Source: Phytophthora colocasiae (taxonomy: Eukaryota; Oomycota; Peronosporomycetes; Peronosporales; Peronosporaceae). Taken from it: a stretch of DNA of 64,000 bases. How positions within the stretch are numbered: position 1 is the stretch's first letter; every line of letters starts with the position of its first letter. The stretch lies in the NCBI GenBank assembly GCA_018806915.1, contig JAGKQI010000103.1, forward strand, positions 992,001 through 1,056,000. The letters run 5' to 3'. The notes beneath the pieces were generated by a model that saw only the letters and a list, made by a program, of their open reading frames with translations, did not search any database and was not told where the DNA came from. The position numbers and the translations under genes are program-made. Below are positions 1-13,099 of this stretch, in pieces.

Positions 1-3000
1 CACGTTGCAGTGCTTCGTCCGACCCAGTTTTCGCCTCCATTGGTGCTTCTAGCTCAAAATTGGATGTAATATGAAGTGTTTCTTGCTTGTCAAGTTCCAC
101 ATTTGATCCACCTCCTTGTTCCAAACGCAATACATCTTCTTCGCAAGAATCTCCCAGGACGTCAGGATCTTCTTTAGATTGAAGAAAACTCTCTTCAGCG
201 AAAGAGTTAGCGTATGCGGTTGACTCTTCGATATCCACAACTCCTTCCTCCTTCTCAGAAACATCTTCACTGCAAGGTAGGTTCATTTTCGGCGACCTGA
301 CTTGGACTCGCGAGTCAATACTTTCCGCTCCTATTTCATCGCTGAAAAGTGTCGACTGTAGGTTCTCCGGTAACGCTCCTTGTAATGTTTGGAGTTGTCG
401 GTCTGGCTGAAGTTGGACAAGTCTGCTTGATCTAATGACACCCATAATATCTAAAACGTAAAAGTCAGTTTCTAGGATGTATCACGTCGTTATGTGTAAA
501 AACTTACCGTCTTCAATCTCTTGGAATACGTCAGCGTACAACAGAGTAGAAATTCGCTCAGCAACTTCGTGGCGGGAAACATCAGATTGCTGAGCCCCCT
601 CTAGTAGCCCGAGGTCATTTTTTATACCGGTATCAGCCTCGCCTGCGTTCGATTCTATGGACTCTTCGACACTATCGACGTCACGAGCGTTATCATCGAT
701 AACAATCTCTTCAGGCTTTGCTGACGATTTCACTGCTTGTGTTACCGAACTATCAACCATGAAATCTCTTTCACCTCCACGTTCAGACTCCGCTTTCATC
801 TCAGTTTCGTACACTGCACCTTCGCTTCCTGGTGGCAATACGAATTCATTATGGTCATCAGCAGAGCCACCAATAGTTGTTTCTGATTGACGCGATTCAT
901 CCTGTAGAATACCTTCTGCTTTTTCAACATAGTCGTAATCTGTAAGCAGATCTGCACTTGAAATCCCGGACTTGAAGCACGAAACAACTTCTGCAATTTC
1001 TACAAATGCATAATCTGCAAGTAAATCCACCGGACCCTCCACACCCAGTGACTCGCGAAGAATAGATTCATCAGTGATTTCCAACTTAGAGGTGGACTGA
1101 GTGCCAGATTCGTTTTCAACCACCACGAAGCTGCTTTTCTCTTGTTCACTTGTATCCGATTTCATATCTTCCTCATCACAACCGACATGTTCGGAAGAAG
1201 GCAGTGGTGGACTTGCTTCCATTACAAGCGCGTCCTGAGCTGAAAAGGCATAGTCTTCGCTCCCACTTGTTTTTGCTTCAGCTGGTTGCGCGTTTACTTG
1301 TGGAGTGTTCATTACGGAGACAAACGCGACTGGTTCAGCAACTTCGATGTACGAAAATCCATAGAGTAAGTCAAATTTGCTACTGGTATGGCATCTGAAT
1401 GTTGGTGCAGAGTATCGTTGCTGCTTCCCGTCCGTTTGTGCATCTTCAACGTAGTCAAATCCGTGTAAGAGATCAATTTCTTCTTCCTCATGTATAATCT
1501 GTTGAAGCTTCTTGCCAGTTGAAAGTTCTCTCTCTCTTGCTTCTAGATGCATCATCTCCAACCGGTTGCGTTGCTGGCACAGATCCAACGCAACTTCATC
1601 AGCATGCAGCAGCCTCTCGACCGCCTCCATTTCGTCCAACATCGTCTTTTCTTCTGCTACCAGCTTCTCCCTGCGTCGCTCTACTCGCATTTTCTTCTGA
1701 ACTGCAAGGATCTCTCTCTTCCTGTCTTCAACCTTCTGCTTTAATATCTGCAGCCGCACATTTCGCTCCTCAATACTCATCGTCAGTGATTCTCCGATCT
1801 CGTCCCTCGATACCGAACCAGAAACAGACGTAGCCAGAGCTTTGTTTACATTCAGCACAGACTCAGACGCATGATCAAGTTCAGGTTCTGCTGAACTAAC
1901 CGCTTGTTTCCCCTCCAGCTGCGTCTCAACCGTTTCTATCGCCTCTGTGAGCTCCTCATCGTTGGAAGCAGCCTCCTCACCATCGCTCGCAGCATCAGTT
2001 GCTATTGATTCGTGCGTAGTTGCAACCTGGTGTGTACTTTCCGGCTTTTCGGCCTCAGTTGTGGACAGTTCTGACGCGTTGTCGAAAGCTTCGTCTGAAT
2101 ACGCGTCTTCATCACTATATCCAGACTGTTCAAGTGTTTCATCCTCTTTTCTAGTATCCTCTACTGGGGGTTCTTCCACTGCTTCTTCCTCTACAGAAGC
2201 TTCTTCCACTACAGAATTTTCTTCATCTCCATCAGGAACAGAGTCAGGAACAGACTGAGCTTCGTCGAAAGATTCATTCTCGTACTCGTTCTCATAGTCA
2301 TCACTTGGAGCTGAGCTGGTCTCTTTTTCTTCAGTTTTGTCTTCTTCTTCATCAACCACACTCGTAACCTCAACGTCGACTTCATGGCTACTGTCAGATA
2401 GAATATCGTTAGTGGAGTTCTCTGCCCCCACTTCATCGACCTCATAACTAGCAACGTCAACTGATGTTTGTTTTGTAAGACTAACTTCTTTCCCATCCTG
2501 GTCCAGCTCCTCTTCGAACGATTCGGCTTCGTACTCCTCCTGGTATCTTTCTTCAAGCGCTGTGGCTCTGTCACTAGGACTCTTTCCGAACAATTTACTC
2601 ATTACTGAAGGCGTCGGTGCTGTGCCTATGTGTGGCGCTGCACTAGCTGCTCGAAGCATCGGATACGTCTGCTTCAAAGTGTCGAATTCAGTGGCTAGTT
2701 GCTGAGAAATTTCAGCCTTAGCACGGCATAATTTCTCTTCTACATCGACACCAAGCGCAAGTTTGGCGAGAACGTCTACCTGTCGTTTCTCTTCAGTGCG
2801 CCGAAATGTTTCCGTCTGCTGATTAAGAAGTCGTTCTTTCATCTGCAAGAGTTCCTCCACCTTTGCTTTCTTGTTCGCGAGCTTGTTGTCCTCTCTTTCT
2901 GTTTGTCTTATTGCACCTGTCACCTCTTGTAGAGTAGCAACCTCAGCCACTAGCAGCTTTGTCATCGAAGAGTCTTCAGAGTTTGACTGGTCCATTCGAT

Positions 3001-6000
3001 GGCTAATAGAGTGCTCTGTAGGAGGAACCAAAGATTGTTCTAACTGCCCACTTTCAAAATCATCTTCCGAATAGTTCTGCTTGTTCACATCGGCAATCCT
3101 CTCACTGTCAACGTCTTCGGAAGCGGAAATTTCCTGCACGTTAATGTCGCTTCCACTCGAAATTTCACGACCGTCGCCCGATTTTTCCTCCACAAGACCC
3201 TCCTCTTGAACCTCCGTCTCATCCGGCGTGGGGCTACTCGCTCTCTGAATTGGTGTGCTCTCAGTGATGGAAGCGAAGTCTTCGTCGTAATCACTGTCAC
3301 TTTGAACACTGTGGTTCTCCTGCTCACTGGTTTCTACTACTTCAGCAATATCCTCTCGCGCTGAAGCATCATAATTCATTGAATCAAATTCATCTTCGTA
3401 TTCCTCTTCTTCCACCAGCCCAGAATTCGACTTGTCATCAATTTCCTGATCAAAATCTTCTTCTTCTTGAACAGAACTTGGCTTGCTTTCCTGCTCAAAA
3501 CCACCGTCTTCTTCAACAGAAGCTGACTTGATTTCACTTTCCTGCTCAAAATCATCTTCTTCTTGACTAGATGCTGACTTGACCTCACTCTCCTGCTCAA
3601 ACTCTTCTTCATCTTGAGCAGAAGTTGACTTGATCCCACTTTCTTGCTCAAAATCGTCTTCTTGTTCCTCTTCCTGCACTGAAACTGATTTCCCGTCACT
3701 TTCTTGCTCGAAATCTGCTTCTTCGTCCACCTGTGAGTTCCTCGAACTGATCGATCGTGACTCGACGATTTCATCCACTTTATCGTTACTCTCCTCTTCG
3801 ATCGCTTCTGCATCTGACCCAAAGTCATCCGTATACTCATGACAGGTAGATGTGTCTTGACCATCCTCTGAAAGCACAGAAGGCTTACTTATGGCAATCT
3901 CGACCGCTGGGGGAACAACTGGTACGAAACTTGCAGTTTGGCCTGAAAAGTATGGAAGTAGTCCTCTATTGCTTTCGTTGGCCATGGTGTGGGGCCAGTC
4001 CAAACACAAAGACCGAAACGCGTGCAGATCTTGATAGTATCGCGCTGTTGACGCTGCCTTCAAGCTGTCAATGTTGGCCTTTTCCGCCAAAAATGCCATC
4101 AGCAAAGTCTCTTTCCGCGTTTCAAAGTCCTGACCATTACCCAAGGTGGCTTCCAACTGCCTTAATTCACGTTGGTACTTTTGTTCGACTGTTTGAAGAC
4201 GAAGAGCGAGTAGAGATTCCTCCGCTTGCTTCCGACGATCCAGGTCAACAACATACGCCGCTGAAACAGTGGAGGAAGGTGGAATCTCGCTCAATCTGAG
4301 CTCATTCGGCCCAGTTGTTAGCACCTTATTTTGCTTCGGTTGATTTTGTGTCTGCACAGTGAATTGTCCCGACTTCTTTGCGCTTTTCAGAGTAGTAGGG
4401 TCATCAAACTGTGACGAATAATAGTCGCTCTCCACATGATCAGTGGCTGATTCCTCTCTTGCCTGAACGCTGTCGTTTTCGCCGACCTCTTCCTCGATAT
4501 CCCCACTATTTTCACTCTCTTCGCTGCTTTTTGATACCTCCAACTCATCTTCAACTGTGTCTTGGCTTAAGTGATCGGACGTCGCTCGAGCTTTTGGAGA
4601 TGACGCTTCGAAATCGTCATCGTAATTTATCGACATCGACGCATCGACTTTGCTTGCAACAGTGGGGCTAGAGGGTACTTCATCTTCCATTGTGGATTCA
4701 ACTGCACTCACTTCGCTACTTTTTGACTCCTCAAGTTCATCTTCGACAGTGTCTTGACTAAAGCGATCTGACATCGCCTGCATTTTTGGTGAAGAAACCT
4801 CGAAATCTTCTTCGTAATTCATTGACATCGACACTTCGGCTTTACTTTCATTGGTTGGGCTGGAAGGATCTTCACTTTCAACTTCAGATTCTACGGCACT
4901 CTCCTCACTTCGTTTTGGTGACTCCAGTTCATCTTCGACTGTGTCTTGACTCAAGTGATCAGGTATTACTCGAGCTTTGGGCGAAGAAGCTTCGATATCT
5001 TCTTCATAATTCACTGATATCGACTCATCTGCCTTGCTTTCAACACTTGGGCCCGACGGAATCTCATTCTCAACCTCAGATCTTACTGAGCCCTCCATCG
5101 CGCTTTCCTCCGCTTCCTCAACTATGCTTTTTTCTCCCAATACTCCGAAATTCTCATCAATATCTTTCTCTGATGCCACAGACTGAATCTCACTTTCAAT
5201 TTTACTCTTGGACAGACTTTTAGACCGCGATTTCTCCATAATTGAAGCGTCAGAAGTGGACAAGTGCTGCGTAGTCTGCAATTGACTGTCTCTTTCAAAG
5301 GATTCATCATAAAAGTCGTCTTCCTCCTCGGACTGAATCTCACTTTCACTTTCGCTTTCGTGCAGACTTTTGGACCGTGATTCCTTAGCGACAGATGCGT
5401 CAGAAGTGGGGAATTGCTGCCCACTCTTCCGTTGGCTATCCTTTTCAAAAGATTCCTCATAAAAACCGTCGTCACTGGCATATTCCATCGCATAACTGGT
5501 TTCGGCTTTGGGTTCGCCATCAACTACAGATCTATCGACGTCCACAACAGCAAAGGAATCTGCACCAACTCGCTGGGATGGCTCTTCCTTCTGTCGAATC
5601 TCAGCCAGTTGTTGCATCACATTGTCCATATAACTGTCGACCTTCTTCTCCAACTGGGCCGTTGAATTGTTTTCCATTTCTTCTTTAAAGACCTGTGCAA
5701 GTGTGATGGTTTCAGCCCGCACACTTGCTAGCTTATGCGAGTGTTCCATCATGGCCAGTTGCATGTGTGCCTCAAAGATCGTTTCTTGATAGTCCACGGC
5801 TGCCAGAAGTGTCCTCGATAGAGTCCTAGGTGAGCTCAAGCGAGGAGGATTCTCTGGTGTCTGACCACCATGAGTACGATATTCTCGTTGAGCCACTGAG
5901 TCTGGACCTTCATCGGTCGTATCTGCAACCAATTGGTCCCAAAAAGCAGAGGAAGGCGATACAGGTAGCCCTTCACTTGTGATAATATTCTGTCTCTGCG

Positions 6001-9000
6001 ATGACATCGGCTGCTGCTCCGTTTCATCTTGCATAGATATATCATGGTCAGATTCACTAGTGGCTTCATTTTCTCGAGCTCGTTCCTTTTCTACTTCGTC
6101 CATTATCTCCTCCAGGCGTTTGTACTGAGACGACTGCAGTTCGTCCTCTTCAGCGTTAGACTGCACATCCGAGGCATCCGAGTCGCCACATGCAGATTTA
6201 TCGCCCGATATTGATGACATGACAGTCTTTAACGCCAAATCTTTTGCTAACAACTCCTTTTTCTCAGCTTCCATTCGTTCCTGCAGTTCCATTTCCTTCC
6301 TGTGTTTAGATCGCTCGAGTTGCTGGCGGTACAAACGTTTTGCAGCTCGGTCAACAACGCTCAAGGAATCATCCGTCTCTCGAATGAGTCGCAATAACCC
6401 TGCATTTGAATCACCAGTTTGCCCAGTAGACCCTCGCGTCTGCTTGTAGTCTCGATCTGCTGGATAAAATCTCCTTCGTGATGCCAAATGTCCATCTGAT
6501 TCTGAACTTGAGATACTATCCATCCCGTCTTCATTTTCTCTAGCTGCATCTTCTTCTGCCACCTCATCAACTGACGTAGAAGACTTCAACCTACTTTTCA
6601 TTTGCTGATAAAACTCCAGTTCAAAAGCTTCTTCGTTGATCACGTTCTCTTCTTCATCAAGACTAGTCAATCTTTTCTCCGATCTCACAGGAGAAGCTGG
6701 AACTAGCGACGATGAAGACGAACTTGAGGACCGATCCAGTGGCGAACTCTCTGTGTGTCTGATAATGGTAGTGTCGTTTTGCTGCTCCAACGGCCACACA
6801 ACTCCAATGTTGTAGACTCCAATCGATCGGATGTCAATATCCTCACCGCTTTCGTCGACTTCGTAAACTCCAGCATCAACTTCAGTTCGTTGTCCGACTC
6901 GAAGGGTTTCTGTTGCACTGAACAACTCCATTTCCTCCTTCACTGCATTGTTTTCCATTCTCCCCTCCTGTTCACAGGGTTTTGTCGTGTCAGAGACACT
7001 TAAAGGCTTGCTACTAGTAGCTTGTGCATCTCCTCGCTCACTTTCTTCAGTATCATCAGCTTGCTCCGTCGTCTCCTCCTCGTCATCATTGCCATCTCCA
7101 GAATCTCCTTCTAGCGCCATACTCCTTCCCGTGTACTTTACCCGTGCTCGGAATTCGTCATCGTCGGATTCTACCGCGCGCGTTGACGATATCATAATGA
7201 CATCTGAAGTCCTTGTTTGGTTCCGCAAACCATTCAACCGAGCCGAAAGCGTTGCTGCTTTTTCTCTGAGCTCAAGTAACTTCCGAACTCTGTCATCAGT
7301 CTCAGCAGTATCAATGTTTTGACTCACCGCCTGATTATAAAAACTCTCCGTTCTGTTACCATGATGTGAAGAAATTTCAAAGGAACCAACATTCCCGATT
7401 CCTCCATCGTTTTCAATATCTACATCAGACTCGTCCAGAGTCAATGCCTTCTCATCACTTCTATTGTCTTCATGTTGAAGACCCTTTGCTGGGTCATGAG
7501 TGGCGATGTCTTTTATCATCGAGTCGTGAGCTGAGGGGATAGCTGCACCTACAGCCACTAGGGGTTCACCTCTTACATGTTCCATTTCATAGTTCTTCTG
7601 TTCCTTTGATCTCTTTCTCGAAAGTCGTAATTTTTTCAGGCGAGTGGCCTCCAAAATCTGCAGTCAAGTGAGTACCCATTTGACACGGTCAGTCGAGAAG
7701 AATTACATTTCATATGAATAGTATCATACCTCGAGTTTTTGCTGTCGCTTTTCTCGCTCCCGTTGGGTTTGCTCTTTGGCTTTTGCACTCCAGACCCTCC
7801 GACTATGCTTCTGCAGCTGCATGTACTCCCGTGCTATTGCACGACGCTCTTCCCTAGCTTGAACAGCGGCTTGAACTTCAGGCATCTCCGCTATTCCTTG
7901 TTTCTTCTTTTTTGACGAACGCGGAGTATTTGACGTAGGTTTTCTCTTAGCTGCCACATGATCAGCAGGTGAACTATCCACCTTGTCGTCAACCAGTTCA
8001 TCGTCTTTTACCAAGCTGTTCTGTTGGTTATCCGTCGATCCCATCAGGATGGACGTACTTACACCACCTTGCGGACGAGATGTGTCAGTTTTAGGCTTCC
8101 TTTTCCGCATATTTGATACTGAGGTGCCAGGGCGACTTAACCGCGGGACTGGAGGTTTCCGTTCCGGTAACGTTGATGCACTTTCAGCTCGTCTAGAAAA
8201 TCTCGTCCGTCGCTCGCCCATTTCTGTTGAATGCACTGCTTTCGGTCGAACCGACTTTTGATTTTGCAGTCGGATCGCTTCCGACATCTTCTGAAGCTGC
8301 AGCTTGCGCTGTTGTAGTTTCTCTTGACGTTGGTGCTCCACACTTTGATGCTCGCGAAGATCGGAAGCTGCAGCAAGAGCACGTTCCCGCTCCACCATTT
8401 TCCTTTTCTTCTGCCCTCTGGTGGTGTGGTGACTATGCAGCAGATACTGCTGGATCATGTCGATCGATGGGTCTTGATATATATGGTCGATCGACGTGTC
8501 CACACGTTTCCAAGTCGACTCAACTTTTTCACTGTCACTTGATACATTGTTGGACTCGCGTCGAGGCTTGGACGATGATAACGCACGCTTATGAGAAGAT
8601 ATTCTTTCTTCGGCTCTCACTTGGTCGTCTTGGTTACTTCGATGTGGTAGAGAATGAAGAGCTGCTGCAGTCGAGTGTGGATGTGAAGCAACGTGGTATC
8701 GTGTTTGAACTTTTCCATCAGACTCAGACGTTTCCAGCCGCTGAGTGAATAATGCCAGCTCTCGAGCCGTGAAGGAACTTCGCACTTTCGTTAACGACGG
8801 CATACTTGACACAAATGTACCAGTTGGTGCTGGTAATACTAAAGAAGTTCGGCGCTGTAATTCTGGCGGACGGGTATTCTCTGAATTGGACTCTCGGGCT
8901 TTATCGTCCAATATATTTGTCGATTCCTCTGGCTGTTCCTCTGTCAGCAATAAATCCAACGATGGCGTATTATTTCCAGTTGACAGATCCCCCGCACTAA

Positions 9001-9674
9001 CTGTGGTATTCAGTGTCGCTTGCTCTCCCAATCCTAACATCTCTTTTGTTTGATCCTGTGCAGGACCTTCACTAGAACTTGATACTTCCTTTGCATCGTC
9101 TTGAAAACTTCTCATCAAAATAGAATTATCCTTGCCAGTTCTGGACGTGGATCGAATTGTTTTGAGAGGAGAACGAGCATTCAAATGAGGCCCCGTAGCC
9201 TTTTTCACTTTGAAACGAGAACCAGAGTCAGATGAACTTACTACTTGCAGTGTCTGCAGGTAATGATGGGAACACATACTCTTTAGAATCAGATAACAAT
9301 TTTAAATATTGGGATGATCAGCTGACAACACTTGTACCGCACCTCTGAAAGCTCTTCTTTGCGTCGGAATGGACTTCGAGGATGAGGCTTCATAACAGAA
9401 ACAGCCAGAAAAAAAAAATTGTTAGATTTACCACTGAAATTCAAATTCAAATATCTTAAAGACTCACTTCTAAGGTCACGCGAGGTGGGGGTAACTCGGC
9501 TTCTTGAGAAGAGCTCAAACTTGCTCGTCTTGAGGCTGCAGCGGATAATACAGAGAATACAGGTCTCCCAGAACCTCCAACGCGCACTTTCCCCATCCTT
9601 AAAGGCACTTGCCTCCCTGAGAATGAACCAGAACGACGCACGCCATCCGCATCTTGATGTCCGCGACCTTCCAT
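1..9674 (-). CDS. Giant acidic coiled-coil protein, possibly CEP350-like (3' end outside window)
   Basis: Exons read as 9674-9468, 9387-9343, 9253-7730, 7657-508 and 450-1; the last is still open at the window edge, so the C-terminus is missing. The introns (80, 89, 72, 57 bp) have GT..AG ends and keep frame. The start is the ATG at 9674; an upstream in-frame ATG at 9701 would lie in the shared promoter. More than 3,100 residues are visible. They are Glu/Asp/Ser-rich, with long basic coiled-coil stretches (for example residues coded around 1500-1780 and 8290-8430) and several internal repeat families. Tyr/Phe-Glu-Asp-Asp-Phe-type acidic motifs recur throughout. Composition and architecture resemble the centrosomal protein CEP350/CAP350, whose CAP-Gly domain would lie beyond coordinate 1, but I see no diagnostic domain here. 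The gene call is secure. The CEP350 identity is an inference from overall style. Confidence 0.6.
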
Positions 9675-9765
9675 GATTAAAAGTTTTACAGCAAAGTACA
9701 ATATCTTACGTAATATTTCTTTTAAGTACGATTATACATTTCAGTTGGCTGCAGGAAGAGGGAAA
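9675..9765. promoter_or_regulatory. Short bidirectional promoter between giant coiled-coil gene and CWC25
   Basis: Only 91 bp separate the ATG of the minus-strand giant gene (9674) from the ATG of the plus-strand CWC25 homologue (9766). Both transcripts must therefore start within or very near this AT-rich stretch. No TATA box is obvious. This is inferred from gene positions, not from a recognised motif. Confidence 0.55.
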
Positions 9766-11711
9766 ATGTCGTTAGCATTCCTGTCCAAGAAGAGCTGGCA
9801 TACAGCCAACTTACGCGTGCGTAGAGCTGCTGTTGGTCTTCAAATTCTTATCACACTTATTATTTATCTAACTTTTATATTTATTGTCGTTCTACAGAAT
9901 GTGGAGAAGGTCTGGATCGCTGAACAGAAGCATGCAGCGGAGGAGAAGAAAGTCGCGGAGCTGCGCAAGAATATCGAGGAGGAGCGACAGCTGCAGGAGT
10001 TGAGGCAACTACAAGCAGCTCGAGGCGACAAGTCGGCGGCTGTGGAACGGGTGGACTGGATGTATGAAGGGCCATCGGCCGCTAGGGAGAAGACGGCGGA
10101 GGAATATTTGTTGGGGAAAGAATACAAAGGAGAAGACGAGAAAGCAGCTAAAGAAGATGTGGATCTGAGTTCTACTACCAAGTATGGCTCGCTGGCTCTG
10201 ACAAAGAGTGCGTTACCGGCCAATGATGCCTTTCAGCGGCTGAACGAAGACCCGATGATGCTCATACGGAAGAGGCAACAGGCTGCTCGAGAACAGGTTC
10301 TCAAGAATCCAGTCAAGATGAAGAGGATTAAGGATGAGGTGGATCGATTAAAGGAAGACAAGAAGGCTCGGAAGAAGGCGAAAAAGGCTGCCAAGAAAGA
10401 GAAGAAACACGCTCGTAGAGAAGAGAAGCGACGATTAAAGAGGAAAGCGGACGAGAGTGACAGGAGTGACTTTAGTGAAGATGAAGAGGAGGAGAAAACT
10501 AGCTATCGACACCATGGCTATCCGTCTAAGCACTACCGTGGCGACCGTGGAAGAATACGATCCCAATCGAGATCGATCAGCAGGTCAAGGTCGCCAGTTC
10601 CTGAACACCATGGTCGAGACCGAAACCGCAGCAGGTCACGACACAGTGAACGACACTCAGAACGTCGCGAGCGCAGCTCTGATCGTTCTAGTCGTGACAA
10701 GTATGGCGATGAGCGACGTCGTGCGACTAGGGATCGGCGTGGAAGCCGTCACTACCATAGTCGAAGCCGCAGTCCTGAGAGACGAGGTCACAGTCGCAGG
10801 CGCAGTCGATCTCATCCTGAGCGTGATAACTTTGGACGTGATAGACCGACAACACGCCGCTCAGTGGGTAAAATGCCACCACGGCGTGCACATCGACACC
10901 ATGGGGAATATCAAACGAGAAATCGCTCTCGTAGTTCAATGGATCGTCACAGCAGAACGCCAACTCGACGGGGTACTGATCGACATCGTGAAAGCCATCG
11001 AGAGAGAAATCGCTCCCGTAGCCCAGTTGATCGTCGAGATAGTCGTCGCTCTCGTAGTTCAGGTCGGAAAGATGACACTGAACATGGCCGCAGCTCTTCC
11101 CGACATGAAAATATTCGCCGTGAAGGAGCTGGCGAGCTGATTAATAAGCGTATGGATGATCGAGAGGCGCGACGTAAGCCTCTTGATGTTGAGGGGAAGT
11201 ATGGCCTTGTCAGCAAAATCGGTGCGGTGGAATCCAAAGATGTCGATAAAACGTCACTGGGTCCGAATGCCAAGTATTTGGCAAAGGCTCGTGAGGCAAA
11301 GCGCCTTGAAGAAGAAGAACGACGTCGCAAGCTCGGCAGATCGACTCGTCGTGAGTCTCGCGAGTTGACGGACGAGGAGAAGAAGCGGATGGCTCAGCAG
11401 ATGATTGATGATGCTAAACAGCGCGACGAATACGTTGCCAAACGCGCGACGATGAAGAAGGATGAACTGGACAAGCGCGAGAAAGAGGCTACAAGTAGCA
11501 ATCCGGAATTCCTCAGGTTGGTTATTCAACCGATTTCTTGGGCATCCTTGTACATGTATGTAGATACTAACTTGCCTGTTGTCGATGTTCACATAGGAAA
11601 CTGCATTCGGAGGCGTACTTGGACGGTGACAGCAACATGAGCGATCGTCTGCGCCGGAATGCTCATTACATCCAGAGGAAAGCGGACGCTTCTAACTTCC
11701 TTTCGAAGTAG
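9766..11711 (+). CDS. CWC25: CWC25-like pre-mRNA splicing factor with RS domain
   Basis: Exons 9766-9816, 9898-11516 and 11597-11711 give 594 residues. The N-terminus is a CIR_N domain (LSKKSWHTANLR joined to NVEKVWIAEQKHAAEE). It is split by an 81-bp intron whose length is a multiple of three, so the reading frame runs through it. The middle is a long Arg/Ser/His-rich RS-type region coded at about 10500-11130. The C-terminal exon restores the family ending, with RLRRNAHYIQRK before the TAG at 11711. CWC25 joins the spliceosome around the first catalytic step and acts in the nucleus. Without removal of the second intron (11517-11596) the frame ends in unrelated sequence, which supports that splice. 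The start at 9766 matches the conserved N-terminus; the in-frame ATG at 9673 lies in the promoter. Confidence 0.9.
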
Positions 11712-11916
11712 TTTCTCAAGATTTCAAACTCGATGGCTGCAAACATTTTAAAAAAATGAAGTGTTATTCCTTTCTTTGCTGTAACGATACCGAAGAGGAA
11801 TAATGAAATGAAACATTCGGGGCGACATGAGAAGATCTGGCTGACGTTGGATGGCGTTGCAGGTGAGTCGTGATCCAGATCCGTCGGTCTACAGTAGTTT
11901 TGATTCCTGCTAGAAA

Positions 11917-12793
11917 CTACTCAATGTCGCTCATATCACTGACATCGCTGTCCTCTTCCTCGTTGCCCATTTCAATTGGCTGCGAAGCGTAGTTGCGCAC
12001 GTACTCTGCATGAATCAGTACAAAAACATCATTTCAGCTTGAATGAACTCCCCACAGGCAGAAATTTTACTTACCTTTCACTTTTCTATTGTACGACTCG
12101 GCGTCTTTCATGAGAAGCGAGGCAGCCTCACCATTCAATGGATCACTTGGGTTTGGGTAGCGGAGCAGTTGAGGAATGAACATGTCAAAAATATTGACCA
12201 GCTCTTTTGGCACAAGATGCAACGTTAAAATCTTCCATCCAACACCATCACACGCTCTTAGTTCCTTACCGAACATTGGGCTCCACGTTTGGTTGATCAC
12301 GTCCAAACACACAGAACCCGACCTAATGCATTCAAGAAAAAACATAACCGTAAAGATGTTAAGTGTGACAGCTACCCTCTTGCTTGCATTCGGACAGCGT
12401 ACGTTTCATCCACATTGGGGTGGTAAATGCGGTTGACAAAGCCAATGGAAGGAGATTTGAACGGGTAGTCCTTTGGCAGAGTCACATGGATCTTCCAAGA
12501 GCCTCCTTCGTATGGGGCTTCTCACACACAACGACACAGAAGCGTCGTCAGAAAGGAGTTCTCCTTTGCTCTTAGCCTAAAGCACACGCACTGTCTTCCG
12601 GTCCGTGGAACTTGACGTCAAGGTCATTGGTCTTTGTCTCGTCAGTCAGAACTACCTCGTAGTCGCTCATCATCCTGCACAGCACAAAGTGTAGAACCAA
12701 TTAGTGCGAATATTCCACCAAACTTTTTAACACTGCGAGTGTCACGCACAGCTTCATGACGTCCGTCTCACGGCGCTTGTTGACTTTGTTCAT
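11917..12793 (-). CDS. UBE2H: Ubiquitin-conjugating enzyme E2, UBE2H/UBC8 type
   Basis: Six exons (12793-12750, 12674-12592, 12517-12403, 12322-12270, 12203-12075, 12005-11917) give 170 residues. It begins [15 protein letters not shown]. The UBC fold follows, with [14 protein letters not shown], the HPN motif and the catalytic cysteine in [15 protein letters not shown] near residue 86. [19 protein letters not shown] block then leads to an acidic, Ser/Asp-rich tail ending [10 protein letters not shown]. The DVINQTWSP context and the acidic tail are typical of the UBE2H/Ubc8 class (the yeast enzyme acts in glucose-induced degradation of gluconeogenic enzymes) rather than UBC12. The 66-bp fourth intron is a multiple of three and reads through as coding. 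The gene converges on CWC25, with 205 bp between stop codons. Confidence 0.93.
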
Positions 12794-13099
12794 ATTGGAT
12801 GAGGCTCGTCTAGGAGGCTCTAGGGTTTCACTTCGTTCTCGCGACTGCTGGGACTTGTCCGTTCTTCCTACCAGCCGGTGTTCTTCACTTTGAGAGAAAA
12901 CCTAATACCCACACACTAGAGCGTTGGACGTACCTGATTAAACTTGGTTTTTGTATTGGCCAGAGACCCCCCCTTCGTTCTCAGATTTTATGTGTCTTTT
13001 CACAAATATTTGGTGTGCCGTACATTATGAAAGGCTTCAACAGTGTTGGGTGTCTAGAGTGATTGTCGATGCCATTGACGCGACCCAATGCAATTAAGT
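12794..13099. other. Intergenic: upstream region of UBE2H and 3' region of EAF gene
   Basis: Both neighbours are on the minus strand. I see no ORF, tRNA or clear repeat here. It should hold the UBE2H promoter and 5' UTR and the terminator of the EAF-domain gene. Confidence 0.6.

Noticed and set aside
10457..11140. Plus-strand ORF of 227 codons inside CWC25
   Set aside because: Alternative frame of the Arg/Ser-rich region; codon bias of RS domains opens other frames.
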